From: Wolfiporia cocos
Taxonomy: Eukaryota; Basidiomycota; Agaricomycetes; Polyporales; Phaeolaceae
Direction: 5' to 3'
Assembly (NCBI GenBank): GCA_029448655.1
Contig: JACCLO010000007.1
Coordinates: forward strand, 3,410,001-3,474,000
Length of the DNA stretch: 64,000 bases
Both the position numbers and the translations under genes were made by a program. Each line of letters begins with the position of its first letter. Positions within the stretch are counted from its first letter, which is position 1. Below are positions 9,164-21,650 of this stretch, piece after piece. The notes under the pieces are model-generated. The model was not told where the DNA came from, did no database searches, and saw only the letters and a program-made list of their open reading frames with translations.

Positions 9164-11610
9164 ATGTCCGAACAAGCGCCCAACTCCCCGATCGTTGTCG
9201 AGCCCCTGCTCCAACATCCCCTACCATAGTCCCTACTTCCGAACCCACCGCAGAACGTTCCGTTACCCCTCTACAACTAAATGACTTCAGAGACTCTCAT
9301 TTTGAACTTCTCAAACCATACCACGACCATTCTGACATCGGTGACACCCTCGCAGGGCAAACCGCTCACCTTGCTCTACAACCCCTCCACTCACATGCAC
9401 AAGATTTCCTATCTTCCTATGCCAATTTCGACGATGACAATGCACTCCATGTCACAATATTCCCGGTGGGGGGTTCTGACATCCCTCGCTATAGGTTCTA
9501 TGGGCGCCGCTAGGTGCGCACGCGCCTCTCTAGTCCTCAGCCACCTCCAGCGTTCCGTTCCATGTCATCTAGATCATCTGATTCAGTATTTTAGCGCTGT
9601 AGGGTAGCGCGTGCCTCAGGTACAGTCACTTATGGTCACAGTAGTTACATGTACGTTACTTGTCATGTGCCTCTTAGATAATGCGCACGGGCCATTACTT
9701 TAGGGCACGACTCGTAGTTACAATGTCATGTATATATTACGACAAGATGTGGGCTTACACCCCATCTCTTAGATTCTAGTCAATGGGATATCCCCCTTAC
9801 TCGCTAAACGTCTGTGTTACTGCTGGCCCGGGGCCTCATCTTGACTTCCTTGTCTGTGACTGCGCCTTCGTCGTCTGGGCATCTTAGATGGACCTATGAG
9901 TACGTCGCTGCGTGTGGTCATGGTCTTGTGGAGGCTTGTGAGGGTTCCCCTGTAGCCAGGGTCGCACAGACCGGTGGGTCTGTGACACTCCATCTCTATT
10001 CCCTATATTTACACCGCAACCTCACAGCTATCAGTGATGGTATCGAACACTTCAACCACCACGGACTTCGCGACCATGCTCTCCTATGCCACCTATCCAC
10101 TGACCTCCTCAATCTCAGTCTCTGAATTGACAATGTAATCTCCAAACATGAACCCCTATCTGATGATGGAGAAGACGACGAACACATGAACACTCAACCA
10201 TCCCCCAACCACCCACCTCTTACGATCCCTGATACTCCCACACCCCCTCCTCTTATTTTACAGCCCATCCCCACTCTCCCTCTTGCCCCAGAATCACATG
10301 CTAACCCCATCGCCCACGAAATCCTTACCATCCTCGGTCCCCTTCTTAACCAATTCTCAGCTCGACTCGATACTTTTGAAACACGCCTTAACAACACAGC
10401 CACTACCACCACATCGAATGCTCCCACGAAACCCACAAAACACAACCAAACAAACCAACCTCAACCGCCACCTCCCACCAAACGTACTCGCACTACCAAT
10501 ACTACCACCCACAATGTACCCATCCCTACCCCACCTTCTCCAGTCAATAGCATCGAAGAACTCTATGCCTCAATCTCACCACCCATTCCTCTTCCATGCC
10601 CCACTTATGCCTCCACGACTAAGACGAACAAACCATCCAAACAACCCACCCAAAACCAACCTCCCAACATCCACAACGACCGCCCTACCAACTCACTTCC
10701 CCCAGCATCACCTCACATTGAATGGGTTATCCGACTCGGTGGTAACGTTCCTGACAATCTCGCTCACCCCATCCCCGAATCACACCTCCACCAAATTCTA
10801 CTTTGAGACATGTCCAAACACGCTGCATGGCGCAACCAACACTGTAACATCCTCGCCGTCAAACGAACCCCCACAGGAAACCTCATCTTGGTTTTTCCCT
10901 CTAGCACCACCCGTGACACCATCACCCGCTTCCTTCCCCTCATACGCTCCATCCTCAAACTCCCCAACGAAACCATTATCTCACCCAACATCCCCTGGTC
11001 GAAACTCGTCCTTCGATATGTACCATGCCACCCCACCCCCGAATCCCAACGCTTCTCCGACACAGCACTTCTTAACACCCTACACAACAATCCCACATTT
11101 TCCAATCTCACCTACGTCTGGGGCCCTCGATGGATCCGTCATGACGAAAACATGAAAGACCAAATGAAATCTACAGTTTCTGTCGCATTCGAAGACCCCA
11201 CAAGTGATCTCCAAAAATCAATCCAACGCTCCCAAATTTACATGTTCGGTACCCTAGTCACTGTCAGCACATATACAGACTGCCCACTCCTTATTCGCTG
11301 CTTCAAATGCCAACGATTTGGACACAACCATTCCTCTCAAAAACCCTGCCATCGCCCTATCATGTGCCGCCTCTACGGAGACTTACATGACACATCTCAC
11401 CACCGCACTGAATGTATCTCATGCACCACTGACAACCGCCCAACTACCCAACCATGCGACCCATCCCACTACCACTGCGTCAACTGCAACAGCAATCACA
11501 CCTCTGACGATGTCCACTGTCCCAACCTACGCCGCTTCCGCAATCCAGCAGACCGCTTCCGCACCAACATCGAACCCGATGAGGAAGTGCCACCGATGTC
11601 CCACATATGA
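9164..11610 (+). pseudogene. LINE ORF1 (gag-like, CCHC), interrupted by LTR F
   Basis: ORF1 starts at ATG 9164 (MSEQAPNSP); one frame change occurs near 9200-9230, then one frame runs to the TGA at 11608-11610. Internal TGA stops are at 10123 and 10804. LTR F (9450-9987) splits the N-terminal part without changing frame. The middle (10186-10700) is Pro/Thr/Asn-rich. The C-terminal third carries CCHC-like knuckles, beginning CFKCQRFGHNHSSQKPC near 11300 and continuing with further Cys/His pairs. The product would be the RNA-binding nucleoprotein of the LINE. Confidence 0.82.
9450..9987 (+). repeat. Solo LTR, family F, in LINE ORF1
   Basis: TGTCACAATATTCCCGG at the start, GGTGGGTCTGTGACA at the end, flanked by CTCCA at 9445-9449 and 9988-9992. 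A TATA-like element near 9730 reads plus. The same family lies inverted at 54196-54756. Confidence 0.88.
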
Positions 11611-11742
11611 TCAACACACCCACTCTTTCATCCACACGCATCCTCCAACTTAACGTTGCAAAATCCAATATATGCATGAAAACCACCCTCGACACTGCCA
11701 ACAATTATGACATCATCCTCTTCCAAGAACCATGGTGGAACC

Positions 11743-12320
11743 TGTCACGGATATGCCCGAGGGGCTACTGTACATCCCTTTCCTATTGTTGTATGGGCGC
11801 CGCTGCACGCGCGCGCGCCCCGCTCACTTTACGTTTCCTCTCGGTCGCGCCCTAGTTACCTCCAAGATCACCTGACCCAGTAGGCGCGCGCTAGTCAGGC
11901 AGCGCGCGTGCCAGGTACTCACATGCTAGGTCACCATATAGTTACATGTTACGTTACTTGTACGGTCACGCTTACATTACATGCGCACAGGCCATTACTG
12001 TAGGGCAGGCTAGATACTTAGCGTACCAACACCTGTACTTATACTGCAGCGATGGGGGCTTACTCCCCCATCTTTGAGATTCTAGTCGTTTGGGCTTAGG
12101 CCCCTTTCTTATTTGCGCGTGATGCGTCTCTGCCCCGGGGGCCTCTCTTGCCGCGCTTGACTGTGTGCCGCCACCTTACGTCGCCGTTAGGAGTCCTCGG
12201 GTTGGTGCTGCCCTTGGTACAGCCGACTCGGTCACCGCTGTCGCGGTCGCACACAAGCCTCGTTAGGCACGTTAGGATTCCCCTGCAGCGCAGGTCCTCA
12301 CAAACAGTAAGTTTGTGACA
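11743..12320 (+). repeat. Solo LTR, family G (D-like), in the LINE endonuclease
   Basis: TGTCACGGATATGCCC to AGTTTGTGACA, flanked by GAACC at 11738-11742 and 12321-12325. The start and the region CCCCATCTTTGAGATTCTAG resemble family D. Plus sense. Confidence 0.87.
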
Positions 12321-12465
12321 GAACCAATGCGGAACCGCCAAAGCCACCTTTGGACTTGAACCCCAACCTATCTATGCTACCATATCTAACCCAGCTTGGG
12401 AATGCTTCCTCCCTGCCCTCCCCTCTAACGAATCCACTCCATACGTTTGTACATATATACGAAAA

Positions 12466-13026
12466 TGTCACAAAATCTCTTATTTTTCCCCTATTTTTCT
12501 CTATTTTATACAAGTCTCTACGACACGTACAGCTCAAGTTCTACGCATAGCGCCCGATCCACCGATCACCTGATCGCCCATCTTATCTGTTATCACAATC
12601 GTCCATCCTATCTCATCGATCGCTCTTATCACTCGTAGCCACATACCAAGTAGATACAAACACCTTCGCTAACTGCTGAATACGTACACATGACCTTTAG
12701 GTTTGACGCCCACGGATGACGGCGCCTCCCCTAGTCACGACCCCTCAGGCATGATTACTCATACCCCGATATACAACAATCACATGCTTACGACCGTCTC
12801 CCTGCTATGCACAGACCATGGTACTTTAGGGTAGGCCACGTAGCACTGCTCCGAACCATGTATATAAGCCAATGTCTGAGTCGCTCAGGACTCAGACTAG
12901 TTCATCTCTCGACCACTGTCATATAGCCCTTAAAGCTTTTGACCAATAACACTTGCTTCATTGCTTGAAACTCTTATCGCTCGACCCCTTAGCACTCAAG
13001 CTCGATCAATAGTAAGTCTTGTGTCA
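12466..13026 (+). repeat. Solo LTR, family H, in the LINE endonuclease
   Basis: TGTCACAAAATCTC to AGTCTTGTGTCA, flanked by GAAAA at 12461-12465 and 13027-13031. CATGTATATAAGCC near 12860 is the TATA-like element, plus sense. The endonuclease frame resumes exactly after the duplication. Confidence 0.87.
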
Positions 13027-13858
13027 GAAAAAATATTCTACCGATATTTATGCCTCACCTCCGTCACAATAATATATCCAACCCACACATACTATGCATC
13101 TCAATTACCTCATCATCTCACGAACTCCTCCTCATTAACGTATACAATCACTCACCCCCCCAGACCTCCACACTTGATACCATCACTGAAACCAACCTCC
13201 TCCCCCACCAAGCCACCCTATTCTGTGGCAACTTTAACCTTCACCACCGTGAATGGAACCCTCACATCCACCAACATCAAAACCTCACCCTAGGCAACCA
13301 ACTCCTCGCATGGACCGATGCCAACGACTTCTCCCTGCTAAAATCACCCAACCACCCCACCCACTATGATTACCACCATCACACAACCTCAATAATCGAC
13401 CTCACATTTACTCACAATGACCACAACACCACATTCCACAATTGGAATATCACCAACCTACCCACATGGTGATCCGATCATTACCCCATTGCTCTCACGA
13501 TTCACTTCCACCACCTTCTCCCCACACCCACTCCACCAACCACGTACTGCATCAACCCATCCAAACAAAGTGAATGGACTCAACAACTCCACCATTATCT
13601 CTCCATTCATCCCCCTCCCCTCAGTTATAACACCACACCAGACCTCGACAACGGTGCCCTCATTCTTCAGAACGCCATGCAATATGCCACAGCACATTCC
13701 ATGCACCCCCGAAAACCTTCAAACCGCACACACTCCTTCTGGTGGAATGACAATTGCGACCGTCTCACCCATTCCATCAACCACTCCACACACCCACACC
13801 AATGACACCTCCTCTACAAACAACTACGCTACACCGCCAAGGCCGCCAAACGAACATG

Positions 13859-14426
13859 TGACACAGTCCTCACCGGCTGTGGGACCGCGCTAGCGGGGAA
13901 CCCCTAGTGCTCTAACTCCTTATCCATAGAGGCTGGTGGATGGAGGGCGGCGAGTCCGGCTGTAGGGTGTCGCTACCAGACTAGCAAGCATATGGTGAGA
14001 CAAGCATGTTGGGACCGACAGGCGCAGGCGCACACAAGAAGGAGTGGAAGGGGCCTTGTGCCCAAAGTCTTAGAATCCTAAGAATGAGGAGTAAGCCTCA
14101 TTCTGTCGTACGTTATATACATGCTGTAGTAACTAGGAATGGCCTGCCCTAAATGCCTGGCCTGTGCGCAGTACCTAAAGGTCCATGTGATCAGTGACTA
14201 CTGTAACGTTCATGTACATACTGTGACCGTAACGTGATGGGATAAGCGCGTACCCCGAGCACGCGCGTACATCTTATCTTATCAGTATCTACTAGGTCGG
14301 GCATCTGATGTAAGAGGGATGGATGGGGAGGTGCTAACATAGGATCCAGGGGGCATAGGACATCGTAATAACCCTGTAAAATACCTAGAAAATAGCAGGG
14401 TGATGCCACAGCGCAATACTGTGACA
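13859..14426 (-). repeat. Solo LTR, family I (D-like), between endonuclease and RT
   Basis: TGACACAGTCCTC to CAATACTGTGACA, flanked by ACATG at 13854-13858 and 14427-14431. TATA-like and start-like sequences read on the minus strand, with similarity to family D around GAATCCTAAGAATGAGG. Confidence 0.86.
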
Positions 14427-16060
14427 ACATGGGCCACTCGACTAATCGAACAACAACAACACCACAACCTATGGTCCCTCGCGAAATGGCCCTACCAAAG
14501 ATGACACAAACGCACCCCTCCCATCCACACCAACAATGGATATGCCACCACCATTAATGACAAAGCAACCGTATTCGCGGACACATACTTTCCACCACAT
14601 GGCCCTCCTGCCCAAACCACCCTCCCTTACGATACTGACCCCCTACCTACACGTACTTATAACCCCATTACTCCCCATGAAATCACCAACGCACTTAACC
14701 AATCCTCTAACTCCACCACACCAGGCCTCACCAGTACTAACTGGCACCTATTAAAATGGTTTAATCAATCTCGCGCCGCTCCATACTTACTTACATTCAT
14801 TAATGCCTCCATCCAAATAGGATACCTACCACCCTCATTACGTACAGGCATCTTAGTCATGATCCCTAAACCCAATAAACCTGACTATACACTATCCAAA
14901 TCCTACTGCCCCATTACCCTCATTGAGAATTTATCTAAACTCATTGAAAAAATCATAGCAACCCATCTCCTCTATGACATCGGAAAACACAAACCCATCC
15001 CCACCACCCAATACAGAGGACGTAACCACTCCTCACCACTCGACGGAGGCCTCACCCTAGTCCACGATATCCAATCCATATGGAAACAACGATGAGTTGC
15101 CACATTCATTGCACTCGACATTTCTGGATTCTTCAACAACATCAATCACGACCGCCTAAAACACCAACTCGTATTTCCAATCGAAATCACACGATGGATT
15201 ACATCATTCATTCACGACCGCACTATCCAATTCCGAATTGATAACGAAATCAGCAACGTATACCACACTGGCAACGTTGGCATCCCACAAGGATCACCAC
15301 TCTCCCCTGTCTTATCCACCATATATGCATCACCAGTCCTACACTGCCTCACCTCCTTATCCCCACATGCCAATCTCTATTCCTACGTTGATGACCTTAG
15401 CCTCCTCGCTGCAGGCCCTACACTCGAAATATCCACACAATGCGCACAGCACACTGCCAACCTCGCTTGGCAGACCCTCCATGACATCGGCCATGACAAA
15501 ATAGATGCCACACACTTTTACCGCACACGACAACACCACCCCATCCCAAACATCACCATCACCCCACCTAATTCACCACCTATCACCGTAAATCCCTCAC
15601 AACACCTTCGTTGGCTCGGCTTTTATTTCGACTCACGACTCTCCTTCCAACACCACGTCCACACCATGGCACGACGAGCCACTACCCAAGCTATTGCACT
15701 ATGTATGCTCGCTAATACCATATGCGGACTCACTATTTACCCTGCCCGACACCTCTACACCGCCACCATTCTCCCCATTATTACTTACGGAGCCCCCCTA
15801 TACTACCACGCACACCGACAAAAAACACTCATACGCCCCCTCACACTCACACAAAACCAAAGCCTATGATGGTTACTAGGTGCATTCCGCACCACCCCCA
15901 TTTCTTCTCTCGAAACCCTATCCGCAATCCTCCCTATTCCAATTTATTTACAACGACTCAATGATACAACTGCCATCCGTTTACATACTTTACCTACACA
16001 TTCCCAACCCATCCAACGACTTAACCATCCAACAAAACAACCATATCCACTATCTAAACA

Positions 16061-16693
16061 CATGGTATATGGTATATACATAGTATATACATAGTATATA
16101 CATGGTTTACATGGTTTTTGGATGGTAAATTCTTAGACATCTTGGCATAGCCATTGCTTTACCCATATGGCTATGGAGATTGTCTCTTCCTTTAATGACA
16201 TGCTACAGGTATCAGCACTTGGCTGATGTGAGGAAAAAATCAGTGTCCAACATTCAACAACCACACTAGTAGCAGGAATGGCTTAGGAATTGTGCACAAT
16301 GTGTGAGGTAGTGGAAAACTTGTATTCATGAGTCTAATGCATGATGCAATCACTATGTAGGATGATATATGGCATAAACATAAATCTGATCTTACCTTCC
16401 ACCAATGAGAGGGTAAGCAAAGCATGTGATATATGTCTTGACATCTTTGCATTTGTGTGGCAGCCACCAGATTGTCCAAATCTCATATCACCACTGCACT
16501 GTACATTCTGTAAGACACCTAACTAGTTCAAATACACTATTCAAATCATCAATTGAGGGTCTAATATGAATGCAGTCACAACAACCATATACCATATAAT
16601 ATACCATGTATATACCATGTACTCGGCCACATGTAAATATATGTATATAGTATACATATAAAACCATGTATACATGGTATATACATTATATGG
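16061..16693. mobile_element. AT-rich MITE-like insertion in the LINE
   Basis: About 630 bp of AT-rich DNA separates the end of the RT region from the RNase H region of the LINE. Both ends are made of GTATATACATG-type repeats in opposite orientation (for example GGTATATACATAGTATATAC on the left, inverted near 16660-16690), which would fold into a long hairpin. The exact ends and target duplication cannot be read because the ends are repetitive. It has no coding capacity. A TA-targeting MITE is the likeliest explanation. Confidence 0.55.
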
Positions 16694-17647
16694 TTGGAGC
16701 CTTACCACGCACAACGCCACTCTTATATCTCAATTCACTCCTACCTACACACACTGATCATGCATACCCATTTGAACAGGCACCCTGGCACCCGATGACA
16801 CGATGGGAATCAAGACTGCAATGGCATTTATTAGGCACGAACGCTTCCAAGGACACCAAAACCACACACCTCCAACACATCCGCTCCCTTATTAACCTCT
16901 CCACCGCATCACCACATACCCTTTGCGTATACACAGATGGATCTACTCGTCCACTCCTACCACACCACTTCTTCTCCGGAGCAAGCTACATAGTCACACA
17001 CCTTGGAAAGAATATCCACCAATGCCTATTTGGCCTCGGCCATACTTCCACCACCTATGACGCCAAAACCTTTGCCATCAGTGCCGCATCACACTCACTC
17101 TCACACATCATCGCGGCCCACCCAAACATCACTACCATACACTACTTCTCCGACAACACCACCGCACTAAAAACCATCTACTGCGCACACAAACACCCTA
17201 CCCAAACCAACTCCATCTTATTCATCCAACACACAGATACACTCCTCTGCACGCATCCCAACCTAACCATCACACTACATTGGTGCCCTAGTCACAAAAA
17301 CATACCCAGCAACGAATCCGCAGATCGCCTTGCCAAACAAGTTACCACATTACCATCCTTACACCTGCCCACACTCACTTGGCTATGCCAACGAGCACGA
17401 CGACGTGCACTACACCGCTGGCAACACGGATTCCGATCCACCCCTAATTACGACCCTCATTCCACACGAGCACTTTTCCAACCATCTAACATACTACACC
17501 CATCCATACGCAAATTCACTGGAACACGCAACGTCCAATCCCGCATAATCCACTGCATCACCTCCTACGGACACTATGGCGAATACTACAGCCAATTTGT
17601 ACCCACTGAACCAACCTCATGCCCTTGCGACAACTGCACATTCCAAA

Positions 17648-18569
17648 TGTCACAAGCCAATTTCAAAGCCTAGTAGAACACCCTAGGTTGACACCCCATT
17701 CACGCCATAAGCATGCTACAGCACTCTATCCGAGCCCAGCTGGAATCCTACGGCAACGCTAGTAGAAGCCCTCCACTATACAGGACACTACGGGCACTAG
17801 CAGGCCACCAGCAGTCTAACCCTAGAACTCAGTCCAAGTCCCGGCCGCAAGTCATACGCGGCCTAGTCCCTAAACCCCGGAGTCACGAGCCGACCCCTAG
17901 AGTCCAACAGGCTACAATAGCACGACGGTACGCCTGGTACAACCTTCAGGCTAAACCACCACCGCACACTATGCTGTACGCCAACTAGGGGCACGGTCTA
18001 CACTCGCACGTGACCCAGAACATTAAACCTAACACCTCGCGTCCCCACCGCACGGACACTCGCCATTACAGGCATAGACATTATACTATACCTCATACGC
18101 ACCCTAACCTACGAGTACACCAGGCAGGGATAATAACCCCAGGCTCTGCACGACTGAGAACCCTACCAGTCACAGAGCGCCATACCCGATCGTGGCAGAC
18201 CACGCCCGATCACGGACTTAGAACCCCGCCATTACCGGCGCATCCACGATCGACGAGAACCACCGATCGAACCCGACAGATTGGCTACTCCTTAGATCCG
18301 CCCCTTATACGCTACGTCGCCATGGACATCAGCGCTCCGATGCCATTACCGGCACATAGCTCATAGCCAGTTAGATACCAGTACGTAGAGGCCTCTGAGC
18401 CGCCGTACACAAACATGTACAAATACATTAGGAGTATATATGCCAGACAGTCTTGAGCGTAAACCTCAGACTTGTCTTGGCCTTTGACGGCTAGTGGTCC
18501 CGGGACCTGGAAGGCGCCTTTGAGCGAGCCCCCTTCCCCCGGTTGAGTGCTAGTTTGTTGCTTGTGTCA
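17648..18569 (+). repeat. Solo LTR, family J (922 bp), in the LINE C-terminal region
   Basis: TGTCACAAGCCAATTTC to TTGCTTGTGTCA, flanked by CCAAA at 17643-17647 and 18570-18574. GGAGTATATATGCC at 18432 and CAGACTTGTCTTGG at 18467 resemble the promoter and start region of family A, though the bodies differ. The older LTR at 53421-56473 is a diverged relative. Confidence 0.87.
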
Positions 18570-18967
18570 CCAAACCCGCGATCACATCCTCCGAGATTGC
18601 CCCTTACACGCACATGCATGCCATCACCTTACTTGCATTTCCCCATCCATAACGTTACACATTCTCCTATCTACCCACAAAGGTCTCCAAGCGCTTCGAC
18701 GTTTCCTGGAACACTCAACTGCCTTCCTCAAAAATCCCACGCAACACCCCGTTGTCATCGATCCAGGGTAAGCCAATAGGCTCACAATGAGCCTCTCCCT
18801 TCCTTCACCACATCTCTCGCACCAATATACAGTCAAACATAACCTCTATTACTGCACATACTTCTTACAATACTACCATCACCTCAGCTTCATGCCCGCG
18901 CTAATGTACATAATGTATCTGAACGCGCGAAATAAATGTCTCTCTCTCTCTCTGCCAGCGCACGTGC

Positions 18968-19138
18968 CGCTTGGGAGCACCCGAGTGGAGATCGAAAAAC
19001 TGAAGACACAGCGCACTGGCGGAACGTCTGGTGGATTTCGATGGGGTGAATGTAGGTGACCCCCGCCCCATGAGGCGTGCGTCTGCACTTACCTGTGGTC
19101 ACAACGGAATAAAGGCCGAGAAATATCGCTTCAGTCAC
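18968..19138 (-). pseudogene. Upstream part of the host-like gene split by the LINE
   Basis: On the minus strand an exon ends at 19093 (..YSVVTT), followed by a GT-AG intron 19092-19028 (donor GTAAGT, acceptor CCACCAG) and an exon from 19027 that runs to the LINE junction and continues in frame at 9138-8738. The upstream extent is unclear; an open frame at 19198-19390 on the same strand (ending LLEAACEAAYNTLLRTCEK) may be an earlier exon. A related fragment lies at 32703-32840. Family unknown. Confidence 0.5.
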
Positions 19139-19392
19139 ATCGAGCTGTCAGTCGTATGGCGCCTTCTCGGGACTAAATGTTTGTTTGAATTTGGCGGTTA
19201 TTTTTCGCATGTGCGCAGAAGAGTGTTGTAAGCTGCTTCACAGGCTGCCTCCAACAGAACATTGAAATGCTCGTTGTTGATAGATGGTCTGAAACGATAA
19301 ATTCTGAGGCATTCTATTGACATGTATGTACTCAGAATACAGCGAACATGTGGCCAGTGTATATCGCACGCCTCGTGGTCACAGAGAGGGTC

Positions 19393-19545
19393 ACTGACAC
19401 ACGCTACTACCCTAGACACACACCTGGGGGAAGGGGGCTTGCTCAAAGGCACCTTCCTGGTCCGGGGCATCTAAGGCAGAAGAGGCCAAGACAAGTCTGA
19501 GGTTCACTCAAGACTGTCTGGTGTTTATATAGCATCAGCAAAGCT
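19393..19545 (-). repeat. LTR fragment related to families J and A
   Basis: TGACACACGC at 19393 and the inverted sequence GGCCAAGACAAGTCTGAGG match the 3' part of family J read on the minus strand. Only about 150 bp are recognisable and no duplication is visible. Confidence 0.55.
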
Positions 19546-20004
19546 ACAATTTCTGAATCTGATCTGAGTACTCTTAATTGTCTGAGTCTGTACTTTATTA
19601 CCTGAACTGAGACTTAATCGCCTGAAGCCCCAATAGAGCAAGATCAAGCCCATGCAGTCAGACATTCTAAGTCAGCTCAGAATATGGTGCTTTACTAGTG
19701 CAGTCATACATTCCAGAGAATGTCAAAGCACATATTCCACCATGGTACACATACTAGCCACTCAAAAGCAATCTCATGAATATGATGGTTGGCATATTTA
19801 ATTACATCAAAGGCACAAAATGCGTCCAAGGAGTCTGTAAGCTGCAGATACCTTGGAATGAAAGAATTTCCATATACTCCGATTAGATGTGCACAGCAGA
19901 ATCAATATTCATCAAGATGATAGACTGAGCAAAACTGCCTACCCTTGCTGTCATAGTCCGGTTCAACCAGTGTCCACATCCGGCTCGCTGCCAGCACACA
20001 TGGG
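19546..20004. other. No gene recognised; target of the family A element
   Basis: AT-rich DNA. One plus frame near 19780-19890 has a faint Ty1/Copia flavour (an NYIKGTKC stretch followed by IYSD), too short and broken to call. The last five bases, ATGGG, are the target duplication of the Gypsy element that follows. Confidence 0.35.
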
Positions 20005-20375
20005 TGTCACAAGCCGATTTTCTCCAACTAGCTTGCGACTAGGAACAACCCTTATCTTATCTAAGCGCCCGCCTATATATCACGTGCAAGGACCCCGAAC
20101 ACCCCACACGTGCCTACACAGACCCCGGACACCCTTGATGTGGCTCTACACCTACGATAGGGTTTACCATACTCTATACGGTCTATCAGCTTACGTAATA
20201 CTGTATAGTAGCCAAACATGTACAAATAGCCTACGAGCATATATACCAGCCAGACGAGCAGGGAGCACCCCAGACTCGTCTTGGCCTTTGTTGCCTTGAG
20301 TAGCCTCAGACTAGGAATACGCTTTCACGCGAGTAATATTCCCCTGAGTAGTTGCTTAAGAATACGCTTGTGTCA
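20005..20375 (+). repeat. 5' LTR, family A
   Basis: TGTCACAAGCC to GCTTGTGTCA. TATATA at 20240-20245 lies 32 nt before AGACTCGTCTT (20272-20282), the predicted start of the transcript and therefore the U3/R boundary. Confidence 0.92.
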
Positions 20376-20376
20376 T

Positions 20377-20387
20377 AAGACGAGTCT
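20377..20387 (+). promoter_or_regulatory. Primer binding site, self-priming type
   Basis: AAGACGAGTCT, one base after the 5' LTR, is the exact reverse complement of AGACTCGTCTT at 20272-20282. No TGG-starting site matching a tRNA 3' end is present. This is the layout known from Tf1, where the mRNA 5' end primes minus-strand synthesis. Function is inferred from position and complementarity. Confidence 0.75.
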
Positions 20388-21650
20388 CCACCCTGTTCTG
20401 AGTTCATTCCAGAACAACCCCGGCGCACTAGGGGCAAAGTGCATTGTTCATTCGCCCTCGAATTGACTTCGGTCGACTCGGGTGTATAAACTCTTATCCT
20501 CCCGTATCCCAGGGACAAGGGACTGGGTTCTGGGGGCATACACTTGTGAACAGCGTGTAGGGGACCACTCCTACCGTTGCTTCTAAGCTACTGGGCCAAC
20601 GTCGTGCAATACGGCGTAAAGGCTTTGGGTTTCATCCCCACCATAGTAGACGTGTACCCGACGCGAAATAATCAAAGGCGTTAAGGGGCCCTACGGCAGA
20701 TTACAGAGGCACTGGGCACCTATTTACGCGCATTACCGCGCCGACTATACGGGCATTACCGCCCCCCTGTTACCATAACAACCCAGCGCCCCACCAGGCG
20801 GCTGAAGGAGCACGACACAGCTCACACATATGGCCACTTGGCCCAATACGATAGTTTTAGACCCTCCATCCCAAGGGTTTAGATCCCGTGCCCCCGGTAT
20901 CCCGAATTAGCTTCGGGGCTGGACGAGGTTTCGGAGGCAGAGATTACTCGCCGGCCTTGGGCTGAAAACCCCTTGGCGTTTCTTGGCACACCTCCGAAAA
21001 GAGGTGGTCTCTGAATAGAGTGGAAGAACAGTTTCTAGTTACCACCCCGATCGCAGCTATAGGCTGATCCACAGTGGGCGGGTAGCGCTGTTTTTCGCGA
21101 CTCTACATCTCCTTACACATACACTTCGTACGATACAATGGCCGCTCCGCACAACCTCGACTACATCCGCAACCCCCGGCCCGAATTCCTCGGTGGCACC
21201 CCCGCCGGCACTCCCACGGTCATGAACAACCCGTTTCACCCAGGGCAGTGGATGAACTACCAGATGCACGGCCTCCCGGAAGACTTCGCATTACTCTCGG
21301 TGGCTGACAGCATCCACGCCCCCCGGCCCCACATCGAAATCGCCCCCGTCCACACCGAAACAATCGGGCAAGCTTCCCCCGCTCGATCACTTGCACTCGG
21401 AGCATCGGTAGAGGACCAAGGACCCGGGATTGAATGGCTGAACGAGGCCTTCCACCTAGCGCAAGAGCGGTCGAACACGATCCGTGGAGCGAGCCCCCTC
21501 GCCCACATCGACTCGCCCTTGGCCATGCAGTGGGCGTTCCCCCCCAACCCGACCTCGGCAGATTTCGGTTTTCGGTGTCAAACGGTAGCGGCAACCATGG
21601 TACAAACCGGTGTGTGGAACGCCGACATGGGAGCAAGGTTCCTGCGGGAG

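Larger units (their letters stand above)
11607..18771 (+). pseudogene. LINE ORF2: endonuclease - RT - RNase H - CCHC
   Basis: ATG 11607 overlaps the ORF1 stop as ATGA; the stop is TAA at 18769. In order: APE-type endonuclease (LQLNVAKS and QEPWW near 11655-11740, later SDHYP after 13470), reverse transcriptase (about 14690-15600, with YVDD near 15380), RNase H (TDGS near 16935, SDN near 17150, HWCPSHKNIPSNESAD near 17280-17330) and a C-terminal Cys/His motif spanning LTR J. Bridging LTRs G, H, I and J and the AT-rich insert keeps one frame with no frameshift; five in-frame stops (13470, 13803, 14502, 15093, 15867) are all TGA. The RNase H glutamate (DAE motif) reads DAK. It is a relic of an enzyme for target-primed reverse transcription. 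Confidence 0.88.
9139..18950 (+). mobile_element. Tad1/I-like LINE with apurinic endonuclease, RT and RNase H, carrying six nested insertions
   Basis: The element is bounded by a perfect 17-bp duplication, TCTGCCAGCGCACGTGC, at 9122-9138 and 18951-18967. It starts just before ORF1 and ends in AAATAAATG followed by a TCTCTC run, not a poly-A tail. Removing the five solo LTRs (each with its own 5-bp duplication) and the AT-rich insert at 16061-16693 leaves roughly 6 kb, a normal size for a fungal Tad1-type LINE. Gag-like ORF1 and ORF2 overlap by ATGA. The element landed in an exon of the minus-strand gene at 8738/19027. Seven in-frame stops, all TGA, show it is dead. Confidence 0.92.

Noticed and set aside
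19640..20000. Possible Ty1/Copia RNase H relic
   Set aside because: Only a short stretch resembles the family (NYIKGTKC, IYSD) with stops around it; not enough to call.
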